From positions 21,591,001-21,655,000 of the forward strand of contig JAUCBN010000001.1 of assembly GCA_035048815.1 (NCBI GenBank): a stretch of DNA of 64,000 bases, read 5' to 3'. The DNA comes from Abelmoschus esculentus. Its lineage: Eukaryota > Streptophyta > Magnoliopsida > Malvales > Malvaceae. The stretch's first letter is position 1. The number at the start of each line of letters is the position of its first letter. The translations under genes and the position numbers were made by a program. The notes beneath the pieces were generated by a model. It was given only the letters and a program-made list of their open reading frames with translations, searched no databases and was not told the origin of the DNA. This document shows positions 11,498 to 23,132 of this stretch, one piece after another.

Positions 11498-13150
11498 CTG
11501 AATGAGGAATGCTTTTTTTTAAGTTTGAGGATTGAACCCTCAAAATTTGATCACCCTTAGATACTCTAGGATTTTAATTTCACTGAATCTTTTTCTTGGT
11601 AGGAGACTCTTGGCTTGCATCGGTCAAAATAAGGTATACGAGATTCAAGACCAAGGTTGAAATCGTTGTCGATGAGCGCTTTTCAAGCTAGGATGAACAC
11701 TTACCCCTAAAATATGAACATCTAGTAAAAACATCTAAAATATCGCATTGTGTGGGAAATCTTACTATTGATCATGCCCCAAACACCGGTGGGTTTTATC
11801 TTCTCAAAATGAAGCACGTCTTCCAAAAAAATCTATCATGGACTAAAACTTGGTCAACTCTGTTTTTAGGAGACTCTTATCACTAGGTTTAGTGGTTGCC
11901 TTTTTGTCCAAACAAAATTTTACCCAAAAAATTTTGTTTTCTATACTTAGTTCAAAAAAATTGGACTTCTTCTATAATAAGCTTGATCAAACTTGTGGAA
12001 AGAGAAAATGACCTCTTTCTTTGTGGGAAATCGCGCATCATGTAGTTTAGCCATTCTTATGCTTAATCAAGGATGATTAAATGCATCCATAGCCTTGTAT
12101 TTTGATAAAAAAGAATTTGAATAATTTTGAATATAAAAGAATCTTCAACAAAATTAGCATTTTAATGAACGCCTTTATGATTGAATGTTAAAAGATTGAA
12201 AACTCATAATCTAAAAGAAAACAAACAGAACAGAATCATTTGATATCAATGAAAAATTATCTCAGACTCGACATGCGGTAGTTAATCTTTTTCCTTGGAA
12301 TGTTGTGGAGTTATTTAAAGTTTCAAATTCTATCTAAATTGCTCGGTTCATCCTTATGATTACCGGATTAGCTTGATCTTCTTCAAAATTACTCCTTCTA
12401 GTTTTCATATTTCTCTTTTCTTATATCTCAGTTCAAGAATTCCAAGTGTAAACATGTACTTTTGTTTGTACTTATTCATTAATGTATTAGGGTCTCAATA
12501 TCTTCAAATAACCATCATTGACGCTAGGGTATCGAACTGGAGGCTCTAGCTCCTTATTAGATTCGTACTTCCCCCTATAGCTCCATCAATATTCTCCAAG
12601 ACTTATTTTATTACTCTTTCATTCAGGGATTTTCAAACTATCACCTCTTTTTTACTTTTTTTTTCTCTTTTTCACCTTCTTCTTTTTATGTATTTTACTT
12701 CTTAGAATTCTCAAACTCGGGTAAAATCTTTTTTAGGGGACATTCTTATCATTGAATATTATTGAAAGAGTAGTAGTCTTATTTCTCAAGCTTTCCGACC
12801 GAAGCGGGTTGGAGATAGAATTATACTTCATTATGGTCAAAACATTCAATTAATTATTTTTTCTTTTTATGTGTGAACCGGAGACACGATAAGCATTAAA
12901 TATCCAAGAATCTTTAGAGTGTTAGAAAAGATGTGTGCACATATTTAAAAAAAAGCATCTCTTCATTAAAAACATAAAAACAAGATAAACTCCCTTTTTT
13001 TACAGAAATATCATGCTATTTTCGGGCTGAAAATAACAGAGTTGATTGAAACATAAAAAAGAAAAACTAGATATGAAAGGAAATCGATTCAAACGAAAAT
13101 CTACGACAGGCTAAATGAGATGGATGAAGGGTTGCTAGCAACTGAGATGA
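11498..13150. other. Non-coding part of a decayed gypsy element
   Basis: No credible reading frame and no domain on either strand. The stretch lies between the minisatellite/solo-LTR region and the minus-strand gag remnant, so by position it belongs to the same element, after gag. The expected pol region is not recognisable and must be deleted or fully decayed. Near 12650-12700 there is a long T/C-rich run. Confidence 0.4.
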
Positions 13151-14563
13151 TTAGGATTCTTTACCTTCGACCCCTTTGAGAGATCCACTCTTTAGGATTT
13201 GCCATGTTTGGCAATAGGTTGTTTGTGACATTTGGATCATCGAACTGGAAACCCTGGTATTAATCAATTTTTGAATCATCCTTTTGAAGGTCATTAGTGT
13301 GATGCCTAGTGATCCCAGCATGACATTTGCATTTTGCATTATGGTTGTACCATGTCGTGTAAGGAGGTTTCATCGTGGTAATATGATAGAGATAAACAAG
13401 ATCCGCCTTGAGAAGCTTGGGGTATAAAATGCTATAAGTCATAGGTAGAATGGTGAAAACCTCTTCCTTCCTCGATTCCCTTTTTACTAGGTCTTGTGCA
13501 CTTGTAGTTGCAGACTTTGGGACAATGGAAACATTCTGGGGCTTATGGGTTCTCACACAACTCACCTCGTTGTCTTTCTTCTTCGTGTACTTATGAGTGT
13601 TTTCCTCGATTTCAACTTGCCACTCTTGAAAGCATCCTCGATGGATTCCACCATGTTCACAAATTCAGCAAATCCTAAAGATACATTGTTGATCGTCTTC
13701 TCATAAAAAGGACCATGAAGTGAGTCCACAAACAGGCGGGTAATCTTGCTTTCCAATATAGGTGGATGAACTTGAGCAGTAACGTCTTTCCGTCATTGGG
13801 CATATTGTTGGATGGTCTCATCTTTCCCTTGGGTCAATCCTTCACATGCTTGTTTTGCTCGATAAAGATTTTGGACAAGTATTTCTAAGATTTCATATTT
13901 TCCTGACTGAGTTAGGCGTACCAATGGGCAGTTGTCCCAGTAAAGCTATCCTGAAAGTAATGGATATAAGCTTTTCATATTTTAAGTGTTCCACCATCTT
14001 AGAAAATACATGGTCAAGTGAGTTGAAAGGCAAGTGGTCTCGTCATATTTCTCAAAGTCTGACACCTTAAACTTGGATGGAATTACCAAAAATGACGCTA
14101 GGCTTAGTTCATAAGCATCAATCCCAAAATCTTTGATCGCTTGCAATATGTTGACCTTTTCTTCAACTTTGAGGCATTGCTCTTCAAGTTTCTTCTCGAA
14201 CTCTTTTCTCAACCTTGTTTCAACCTCATTCATCAAGTCCAAATCCAGGACTTTAACATTGTACTCATTATCACAAGCATGAAGAACATCAACTGGGTTT
14301 TTAACAAATGCCCTGAAAATGTGAACACCTTTCAAAACTGATGCTTCAGGTTGGGCTTTAGTGTGAAATGTAATGCCACCTATGTCTTCCATGTTAGAAT
14401 GCTCATCAAAAACCTTGGCCTTTCCATGGTCAAGCTTTCTAAATAAAGCAGTGAGTTGGGTGATGATGTAATTTTTGAGACATCTAAATCTCTTCTCGAT
14501 ATTGGTCAAATGATCCTCGATGCCTTTTTGCAACTTCTCAACATTGTCCAATCTGTCGTTCAT
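13151..14563 (-). pseudogene. Ty3/gypsy gag remnant
   Basis: Four minus-strand pieces appear in the order expected of a plant gypsy Gag. 14563-13982 is a coiled-coil-rich N-terminus ending in a 'FKVSDFEKYD' motif, the usual start of the retrotrans_gag domain. 13756-13562 has 'LFVDSLHGPFYEK'. 13565-13260 has 'HAGITRH', normally followed by a zinc-knuckle-like NC. 13339-13151 continues toward the protease linker. The region between 13982 and 13756 is out of frame. Frameshifts and stops separate the pieces, so no full Gag can be made. A protease and pol are not visible downstream. The 5' LTR of this element is probably the repeat at about 14.9-16.4 kb. Confidence 0.75.
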
Positions 14564-14879
14564 GACTCTTGACTAAGAATGGGTGTTGTAAAAGTTCGGA
14601 ATGGTTACGGCTAGAAATACTACCATGACATGTACCAACATTAATACTCTTGTCATATTGATGAATATGAAATGTATGCTATGAATGTACGAATGCACAA
14701 ATGAATTGAAGTGAAAATGCGATCCCGCTAGTAATCACCCTTTAAACAAATTCCATTGAAGTTTGAGAGAATTCCTCGATGTCTATTTTTTCATATTTTT
14801 TCTTGATGTTTTTTTTCATTCTTTTTTATCTCCTTTTTCTCATTATATTTCTTAATCCTTTTCTTTGAAGAAACCTCTC
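14564..14879. other. Leader between gypsy 5' LTR and gag
   Basis: Non-coding stretch upstream (minus strand) of the gag remnant, with clusters of 'gaatgtacgaatgcacaaatgaa'-like repeats and a T/C-rich run near 14790-14870. Its position fits an untranslated leader that would include a primer-binding site, but I could not identify one. Confidence 0.35.
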
Positions 14880-16385
14880 GACTAATAGAAGTCTCATATC
14901 GAAATCTCACATCGAGCAAAGTCATCACCCATAATCTCATATCGGATGACCTTCAATACATCACCTAAATTTCACATCGGATGACCTTCATTGTGTTGCA
15001 ACACTCACTCACTTGATATTTGAACCCACTAAACAAAGACTCAACCACACAAGATTATCCATCTAGGATCCTCATAGCAAACAATACCACAACTAAACAA
15101 AGACCAAGCAATCAAGGCATATTTTATTATATCAAAGTGCACATTACCAATTCCAAGTTTTAGTATTTATTTTATAGCTTAATTAACCCATAGGAACCCA
15201 AAGCATAAATTATGGAACACTTAAACTCAACCTTTTAAAAACTTGGGCAGATTGTCGAGGGGTATCAATATGCCATATAGGGTTTCAAGATGCCCTAGTA
15301 TCGAAATGTTCCCTCTTACGTTTCGATACACTAAGACGATGATTTCCCAAAGACCAAGGGAAACTTATCCGTATTGATACGCCTACATGGCGTATCGATA
15401 CGCATCTAAGGGTGTATCAAAACGATTCGTTACTGGAGCTTCTAGTTTCGAAACACAGACAGGGAATTCCAAAACACCTGTTATTCTAGACCTTGTTTTC
15501 TCTCTGCGGTATCTATACGCCGACCAAAGGATGGCAATACACCTACACGAAAATGAAGGTCTAGACTTAAAAATGTCTAAGAACATCAACCTAAACCAAA
15601 TCATTCAATCCCAAAGCGCCTTTACACATTATTAGAGTAGTTTAGGTGAGTTTCTAATCAATTTTACCCAATATGATCCACCATAAATCAATCCACCATT
15701 ATAGCTTACATAGGCTATAACTTAAACCAAACCATCACAAACCAGTCAAGCATACCAAATAATGATGATACATATAAAATACAAGGATTCAGAAGTGTAC
15801 CAACCTCCCAAAACGAGCTGAAGAACTCTAAAGCAAACTCTTAGACTTTCTCCTTGCCCAAGCTTGAAGAAGGTTCTCCTTGTTCTCTCACTACAAGAGA
15901 AGATGACCAAGAGTTTATTATTCTATTTAGAATGATTATAAAGAGCTAAAAATGAGCTCTTACTTATCCTAAAGCTTTCCCAAAGCTTAAACTTGTTCAT
16001 CCCTAAACCACCCAATGAAAAAACCAACTTCCACCATTTCTAACCAAACATGCCTTGCCCATAGATCACTTTGAATTGCACAAACCTTCTTCTAGACTCC
16101 AACGAGATTCCAACAGCTAACCCTCAAACAAATTGCCTTTGATGATGAATTTGGGGAGAAGAATGGCTATGGGGATGAAGGAGAAGACAATAAATATGGG
16201 TGATCTTATTCTCTACACAATGCAGAAAATGAACACCTTTTTCCCTTCCCAAACATCCCATTTAGCCAATTATCATCCTAACCCAAAGCAATCATCTAAG
16301 CCTAAGCCCAATAAGACCCTCAAGGCCCAAACACAAGGCCCATACCTCGGGTTAACCTAACACCGAGTCCCAAGACCAGTTAATG
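14880..16385 (-). repeat. Gypsy LTR of the TATCGATA-rich family, copy 1
   Basis: It shares an ordered layout with 46520-52048 and 54308-57391. First come repeats of the 'catcggatgaccttc' type (14900-15000), then 'ttgtgttgcaacac'. A cluster of palindromic GTATCGATAC-like motifs follows (15260-15540), then a C/A-rich stretch (15830-16100) and an end rich in 'aaggcccaa' (16260-16350). It lies directly upstream, in minus orientation, of the gag remnant, so it is most likely that element's 5' LTR. Exact termini and target duplication were not found. Confidence 0.55.
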
Positions 16386-16930
16386 ACAAATCTGGAACAA
16401 TTTATATGGATGGTTAGGATTAAGTCAAATCTTTACAAGATATCCTAATCTAGGAAAAATATTAAATTCTATCTAATCAAACCAATTGGAAGGCATCTTT
16501 ATAGGTGATTGCACTTGTATGGCATGACTCTTTCATAATATCCTTTGATTTGTTCTCCTTCTGTTTCTGAATAGACAATATGACCGGGTTCCTAGCATTA
16601 TTCAAGTAATGGGCCAAGTCTAATCGTTTTGGAAAGCCCGGTACCCCCATAGAATCTCTATATTAGATACTTGCATCATTATCTCGGTCTCAAATGTGTG
16701 ACATGTGATATTTGAAATATTTTGACTATGTATTTTTAATGCATGGATTAAGTCTTAGCTTAAATAAGTTAGATCTGTTTAACTATAGTTGCATATTCAG
16801 TCTTACATAGTTTATTTTAGTATATGTTATAAACTATTATCCTAAAATAAATATCACGTGTCACATAGGTATCTTAGATAGATTTGATATATTAAAATAA
16901 TAAATGTGCAACAATAAAATATTAAGTAAA
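16386..16930. other. Intergenic, no feature recognised
   Basis: AT-rich sequence between the gypsy LTR and the copia element, with no reading frame or recognisable repeat. The last five bases (16926-16930, GTAAA) are one half of the copia target-site duplication. Confidence 0.4.
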
Positions 16931-17400
16931 TGTTGGATTAAAATTCAATAACAGTGGGCACATATGTATAATGTATATTGCTATTATAAAGTTTAACACG
17001 TAATTAAGTGACCAATTATGTTACACGTGTTATAGGTATTAAATTATCATGGAATTAAAAGTGTAGATACCATAAGGTGTATTTATAATTTGATGAGGGG
17101 CAGAGTTATAAATACTTAAGAGTTGATTATTAAAACAACTACTAGTTGGTTATTAAATCAACTATATAAAGGGTTATGGTCTCTAAGAATTAGGTTAACT
17201 TGCATATCTCTTTTTCCCGTCTAAGAGTTGTGACACAAGAGAAAACCTAACTTCTTGGAAGATCAAACCCTCTAGAAAATCTCCATCAATGGATTCAAGT
17301 ACGCTTCTGCATTCAATTTATTTATTTTATTATTCTTGATGGTTTGACATATATAGATCTTGGATTTATATTAGTATCGAATATAATTTTTATTCTAACA
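16931..17400 (+). repeat. 5' LTR of the copia element
   Basis: Starts TGTTGGATTAAAATTC and ends TTCTAACA, directly followed by the primer-binding site. A TATA box (TATATAAA) sits at 17163-17170 inside 'caactatataaaggg', a good promoter position. Confidence 0.93.
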
Positions 17401-17402
17401 AG

Positions 17403-17415
17403 TGGTATCAGAGCC
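17403..17415 (+). promoter_or_regulatory. Primer-binding site, complementary to initiator tRNA-Met
   Basis: TGGTATCAGAGCC two bases after the 5' LTR. This is the standard plant copia primer-binding site, which pairs with the 3' end of initiator methionine tRNA to start minus-strand DNA synthesis. Confidence 0.93.
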
Positions 17416-18149
17416 AGAAATATGTCGAATCATTGAGATCTAACGATCAGTTTAACATCCATTGAGGTATTCCTGAATTTCAGGATTGGGTTTATAATTT
17501 TATTCCATTGATTTCAATTTCAATGGATTTAACTTTTGCTTTTCACGACTATATATCAGGTTTATTATTTCATATTATTATTATTATTATTAACAATTAT
17601 TATCATTGTTTATTTGATATATATTGTTATTAATATTTATAATATATATTTATTTAAAATATATATTTATTTCGGTTAGATCAAAATTTTATTTTTTGAT
17701 CATTAGGTATTATATTAAACCTTTAGAAATAAATAAATTCATATTTTGACTATGTCTAATATTTTTGTGGGTTAATTGAAACATAGTGTTGCCAAAGTGA
17801 CCTCTTATGCGTAGATTAATTTATTTAAAAATATCAAGATGTTTGTGTTTTTGTAATTCATGCATTTATTAATTGGCCCAAAGAAAAATTAATATTTGGC
17901 CGAATTTCAAACAACACCTGTGGTAATAAATGTGTGATAATTATAAGGTAATTTTATGTGTACAACACATTACTCCAAAGATTAAACTGTTGTTCGACAA
18001 AGTTTATTGTCAGTATTTGATTACTACAACAAGAGTACCGCTTATAGTTAATATTACTGTCCAAAGACTTGATATTAATGTTGTGTTTGGTTTCTTGGGG
18101 GAAATTAGTCATTATTTTGAATTTATTTATTTACTTATGAAATATTGAT
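17416..18149 (+). other. Untranslated leader of the copia element
   Basis: About 730 bp, AT-rich, between primer-binding site and gag. Contains (ATT)n near 17575-17595. The open frame at 17930-18148 has no similarity I recognise and is probably chance. Confidence 0.5.
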
Positions 18150-18960
18150 GTGAGCATATTTACTTATTTATTTTTTCTATATTTAGCTAGTTCTCATGCT
18201 GCCACAATATCTGCTAATGTCAATTCTATACCCATGCTTAATGGGACAAACTTTAAGGATTGGAAAAGGCACTTACTGATAGTGCTTGGCTGTATGGACA
18301 TGGACCTTGCATTAAGGGAAGAACAACCTACACCTCTTACTGCGGCAAGAACTCGTGATGCAAAAAGGGATTTTGAGAGGTGTGAACGTTCTAATCGCAT
18401 GAGTCTGATGATCATGAAACACATCATTCCAGAAAATTTTAGAGGTGTAGAATCTGAAGATATTAAACGGGCTAAGGATTTCCTTGACAATATTGAACAA
18501 TGTTTTGTTAAAAACGATAAAGTTGAAATGACATCACTTTTAAATTCTTTGATGTCTATGAAGTATAAAGGTCAAGGAAATATAAGGGAGTATATTTTGG
18601 AAATGTCTCACATTGCTTCAAAACTTAAGGCACTTAAAATCGAGTTTTCTGATGATTTACTCGTACTTATGGTTTTGGTTTCGCTTCCTGCACAGTTTAA
18701 CCAATTTAAAATTAGTTATAACTGTCAAAGGGAGAAGTGGACTCTAAATGATCTCATTTCTCATTGTGTTCAAGAGGAAGACAAGTTGAAGCGTGAGAAA
18801 ATAGAAAATGCTCATTTGGCCAGTACCTCTAAAGATAAGGGAAAGAAAAGAAAATTTCAGAATGAAGCTGCTAAGGATCCACCTTAAAAGAAACAAGAAA
18901 AAGTTCCAAATAATTGTTTCTTTTGTGATAAATCTGGACATATGAAGAAATATTGTACCA
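18150..18960 (+). pseudogene. copia gag (capsid plus zinc knuckle) with an internal stop
   Basis: The frame from 18150 reads 245 residues with the features of a plant copia Gag (UBN2-type): 'LNGTNFKDWKRHLL' near residue 30 and 'LNSLMSMKYKGQGNIREYI' near 130. It stops at TAA 18885-18887. The same frame continues beyond the stop into an intact CX2CX4HX4C zinc knuckle (18915-18956). Gag packages element RNA in the cytoplasmic virus-like particle, and the stop separates the capsid part from the RNA-binding knuckle. The first ~20 residues are hydrophobic, which is unusual for Gag, so the real start may be internal. Confidence 0.85.
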
Positions 18961-19018
18961 AATATCACGCATGGCGTGTAAAGAAAGGTATGAATCTTTG
19001 GTCTGTTCTGAGATTAAT

Positions 19019-20402
19019 TTAGCTTCAGTACCTAGAAATACTTAGTGGTTAGATTCCGGTGCTACTACTCACATAAGTGTTTCTATACACGGTTGCCTCA
19101 GCTACCGAAAGCCAAGTGATGGTGAAAGAAACATCTTTATGGGTGATGGAAAATCGGTAGAAGTGAAAGCAATTGGACATTTTAGGTTTTTATTAGGAAC
19201 TGATTTTTATTTGGATTTAGAAGATACTTTTGTTGTTCCGTCTTTTAGATGAAATTTAGTTTCTGTTTCTTTATTGGACAAATTTGGTTATTATTGTTCA
19301 TTTGGAAACAATCAATTTTCTTTTTCTTTAAATTCAAGTATTATTGGAACTGGCTATTTAAATACCTATGATAATCTTTATTTGTTAAATAAAATTGCAT
19401 CTTATAATGAAACCTTACATGTGGAATCACGTGGTACCTAGCGAAAATTCAATAAAGAAAATTCAGCATCATTATGGCATAAACGCTTAGGTCATATTTT
19501 AAATTCCAGGATTGAGCGTCTTATGGCTAATGGTATTTTAGAGTCCCTTGACTTTACAGACTTTAATGCTTGTGTTGATTGTATCAAGGGAAAACAGACC
19601 AAAACTAAGAGATTAAGTGTCAATCGTTCTATAGATGTCTTAGAATTAATTCACACTGATATTTGTGGGCCATTCTCTACGGCATCTTGGAACGGTCAAC
19701 AATATTTCATAATATTCATAGACGATTACTCACGTTATGGGTACTTATATCTCATTGATGAAAAATCTCGGTCTTTGGACGTGTTCAAATCTTATAAAGC
19801 TGAAGTTGAGAATCAACTTAACAAAAGAATTAAGAAAGTTTGGTTTGATCGTGGCGGTGAGTACTACGGTAGATATGATGGGTCAGGTAAACAATGTTCA
19901 GGACCATTTGCAAAATTCCTAGAGGAATATCGTATTGTCCCACAATACACCATGCCAGGATCACCAAGTATGAATGGTGTAGCTGAGAGACGTAATAGGA
20001 CTCTTAAAGATATGCTAAGAAGTATGATTGCTCATTTTACCTTACTTGGGTCTCTCTAGGGAGAAGCATTAAATACAGCAGCGTATATTCTGAACAGAGT
20101 ACCCACTAAAGCAGCTAAAAAAACACCTTATGAACTTTGGGTAGGTAAAAAACCTAATTTAAAGCATTTTCATATTTGGGGATGTCCAGCTGAGGCAAGG
20201 CCTTATAGGCCACATGAAAAGAAATTGGACTCCAAAACAGTAAGCAGATACTTTATTGGTTATTCTGAGCAATCTAGGGGCTATAAGTTTTATGATCCCA
20301 CAATTAAGAATATTTTTGAGACGGGAACTGCAATATTTTTTGAGGATGTTGAGTTTGGGGAAGAAATAAGGTTAGAGACATTACTTTTGAGGAAGAATTG
20401 AG
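19019..20402 (+). pseudogene. copia protease and integrase region
   Basis: One frame carries the aspartic protease signature DSGATTH (about 19052), the GAG-pre-integrase motif with 'LWHKRLGHI' and Cys pair (about 19470-19600), and the integrase core. The three acidic residues are all present: D in HTDICGP (about 19658), D in FDRGGEY (about 19848) and E in NGVAERRNRTL (about 19985). It is interrupted by TAG 19043-19045, TGA 19250-19252, TAG 19439-19441 and TAG 20057-20059. A frameshift near 20370 leads into the reverse transcriptase frame. Protease cuts the polyprotein and integrase inserts the DNA copy in the nucleus. Confidence 0.88.
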
Positions 20403-21684
20403 TTCTAACTCAATTCCTATTATCACTTTTGATGATGTTCAAGTTCATATACCCATCGTCAATCAAGAAGTGAATCCGAATCCTCAACAACATAATATCG
20501 AACAACTTCTTCCTATTCAGAATGAAGTAATTATTCCAGAAGAATAACCTCAAAAACCTCAAGAACAAGTGCCATTAAGGAGATCCACGAGAGAAAGGAG
20601 AAATTCTATTCCGGATGATTGTATTGTATTTCTCCAAGAAAATGAGGATGATAATGGAATCATGGAAGATGACCCAAACAACTTTCATCAAGCCATAAAA
20701 AGTATTAACTCTCAAAAGTGGATTAATGCCATGCAAGAAGAGTATAAATCCATGCAAGACAATAAAGTTTGGGAAATTGTCCCATTACCTGAAGGTACAA
20801 AATCAATTGGTTGTAAATGGATTTTTAAAACCAAGAGGGATGCAAATGGTAATGTGGAGAGGTATAAGGCGCGTCTTGTAGCTAAAGGGTATACTCAAAA
20901 GGAAGGTATTGACTTTTCAGAGACTTATTCTCCGGTTTCATCAAAAGACTCTTTTAGGACAATCATGACACTTGTAGCTCATTTTGATCTTGAGTTATAT
21001 CAGATGGACGTCAAAACTATGTTTCTTAATGGAGACATTAAAGAAACTATTTATATGGTACAACCAGAAAACTTTGAGTTGGGAAACCCAAAGAATATAG
21101 TTTGCAAATTAACAAAATCCATTTATGGACTCAAACAAGCTTCTCGTCAATTGTACCATAAATTTCATCAAGTAATTATCTCATTCGGTTTTGAGACGAA
21201 TATCATTGATGATTGTGTGTATCACAAGTTTAGTGGAAGTAAACATATATTTTTGATTTTATATGTTGATGACATTTTGCTTGCCACAAATGATATAGAT
21301 TTATTGAATGAAACCAAGAGATTTTTGTCTAAGCATTTTGAAATGAAAGATCTTGGTGATGCCTCTTTTGTTCTAGGAATTCAGATACATCGAGATCGAT
21401 CTCGAGGTATTCTTGGATTATCACAAAAGAACTATATTGATAAAGTACTTAAAAGGTTTGGCATGCAAAATAGTAAACCAATAGACACCCCTGTCATTAA
21501 AGGAGACAAACTTTGTCTTGCTCAATACCCTAAAAGTAATCTTAAAATTCAAGAAATGCATAAAATTCCTTATACATCAGCTATTGGGAGTTTAATGTAT
21601 GCTCAGATATGTACACGTCTGGATATTGCGTACATTGTCGGGATGTTAGGCAGATATTCAAGCAACCCTGGTATGGACCATTAG
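20403..21684 (+). pseudogene. copia reverse transcriptase domain
   Basis: The open part (20569-21684) covers almost the whole RVT_2 domain. 'WINAMQEEYKSM' is followed by 'GCKWIFKTKRDANG', 'RYKARLVAKGYTQ' and 'YGLKQASRQ'. The catalytic motif YVDDILL at 21262-21282 has both aspartates. A TAA at about 20546 lies just upstream in the same frame, and the frame ends in TAG 21682-21684 where the family has Trp. This domain copies element RNA into DNA in the virus-like particle. It joins to the RNase H frame after a single-base shift near 21700. Confidence 0.9.
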
Positions 21685-22253
21685 AAAGCAGCCAAGAGGG
21701 TTTGAGTTATCTTCAGAAAACAAAAGATTACATGCTCACATATAAAAAATCAGATCATTTGGAGGTCGTAGGGTATACGGATTCTGATTTTGCTGGATAT
21801 CAAGATAGTAAAAAATCTACAACAGGTTATATCTATTTGTTAGCTGGTGGAGCTATATCTTGGAAAAGCATCAAACAAACACTTGTAGCTTCTTCTACTA
21901 TGGCAGCAGAGTTTGTAGCATGTTATGAGGCATCAAATCATGGAATATGGCTGCGAAATTTTGTCACTGGGCTGCGTATTTTGGAGAATATAGAAAGACC
22001 GCTTAAATTATTTTGTGACAATAAATCAACAGTGTTGTATTCCAACAACAATAGGAGTTCTTCTAAGTCAAAGCATATTAACATAAAATTCCTAGTTGTA
22101 AAAGAAAGAGTGCAAAGTGGACAAATATCTATAGAACATATTGGAACAAACTCTATGATAGCGGATCCGCTCACAAAAGGTTTACCACCCAACGTCTTTC
22201 ATGAGCACATTGTTCATATGGGTGTTACATCATTTGAGGATATTATTGTTTGA
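21685..22253 (+). pseudogene. copia RNase H domain
   Basis: Reads in a different frame from the reverse transcriptase after a one-base loss near 21700. It has 'GYTDSDFAG' (about 21775), the E of 'AAEF' (about 21905), 'FCDNKST' (about 22012) and the C-terminal 'IADPLTKGL' (about 22157) of the copia RNase HI family. All four acidic catalytic positions look present. Normal end at 22251-22253. It would degrade the RNA strand of the RNA:DNA hybrid. Confidence 0.9.
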
Positions 22254-22656
22254 GTTGGAGTTTGTTATTTATTCATTTTATGTTTACTTTCAGACATTTA
22301 TGTATTTGGTTATTTTCTGATCAAAAATGAAGTATTCAGTTTATTCACTCTTTTCTTATTTTGGATAAAGACCTCACTTAAGTTTAAAGAGGACCAGTTG
22401 GAAATAGGCATGTTCGGTTCACATTTATATGTAATTTTTATGCTATGCATCCATGATGGATCTATGTCATTTGATTATATTTGTATATGTGACCACTGAT
22501 GGGTCCAGTCATGATTGATATGATGAAGACCGCTTTGATCCTATATTGATACAATTGATGGACAAGATTGTTATAGAATACCTATTATATGATAGCAAAT
22601 TCTGAGCTCATAAGGTTATACATTATCAGGAAACATATATTGCCCAAGTGGGAGAT
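22254..22656 (+). other. 3' untranslated part of the copia element with polypurine tract
   Basis: Non-coding. The polypurine tract AAGTGGGAGAT sits at 22646-22656, directly before the 3' LTR. It primes plus-strand synthesis. Confidence 0.85.
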
Positions 22657-23127
22657 TGTTGGATTAAAATTCAATAATAGTGGGCACATATGTATAATGT
22701 ATATTGCTATTATAAAGTTTAACACGTAATTAAGTGACCAATTATGTTACACGTGTTATAGGCATTAAATTATCATGGAATTAAAAGTGTAGATACCATA
22801 AGGTTTATTTATAATTTGATGAGGGGCAGAGTTATAAATACTTAAGAGTTGGTTATTAAATCAACTACTAGTTGGTTATTAAATCAACTATATAAAGGGT
22901 TATGGTCCCCAAGAATTAGGTTAACTTGCATATCTCTTTTCCCCGTCTGAGAGTTGTGCCGCAAGAGAAAACCTAACTTCTTGGAAGATTCAAACCCTCT
23001 GGAAAATCTCCATCAATGGATTCAGGTACGCTTCCGCATTCAGTTTATTTATTTTATTATTCTTGATGGTTTGACATATATAGATCTTGGATTTATATTA
23101 GTATCGAATATAATTTTTATTCTAACA
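22657..23127 (+). repeat. 3' LTR of the copia element
   Basis: Same ends as the 5' copy (TGTTGG...CTAACA), 471 bp, followed by target duplication GTAAA. The open frame at 22954-23211 runs through the LTR edge and is not a gene. Confidence 0.93.
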
Positions 23128-23132
23128 GTAAA

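Larger units (their letters stand above)
16931..23127 (+). mobile_element. Nearly full-length Ty1/copia retrotransposon
   Basis: Direct LTRs of 470 and 471 bp, each TGTTGG...CTAACA, flank gag and pol in copia order (gag, protease, integrase, reverse transcriptase, RNase H). The target duplication is GTAAA (16926-16930 and 23128-23132). The primer-binding site TGGTATCAGAGCC and the polypurine tract AAGTGGGAGAT are both intact. By eye the LTRs differ at about 15 positions plus one single-base gap (roughly 3%), so it inserted fairly recently. The coding region has at least five in-frame stops and several frameshifts, so it is no longer autonomous. Confidence 0.95.

Noticed and set aside
17930..18148. 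72-codon frame before copia gag
   Set aside because: AT-rich leader sequence, no similarity recognised, and ends just before the gag start. Treated as chance.
16931..23127. Could be an endogenous pararetrovirus
   Set aside because: Domain order gag-protease-integrase-RT-RNase H, LTRs and a 5-bp duplication define a Ty1/copia element. No movement protein or coat signature is seen.
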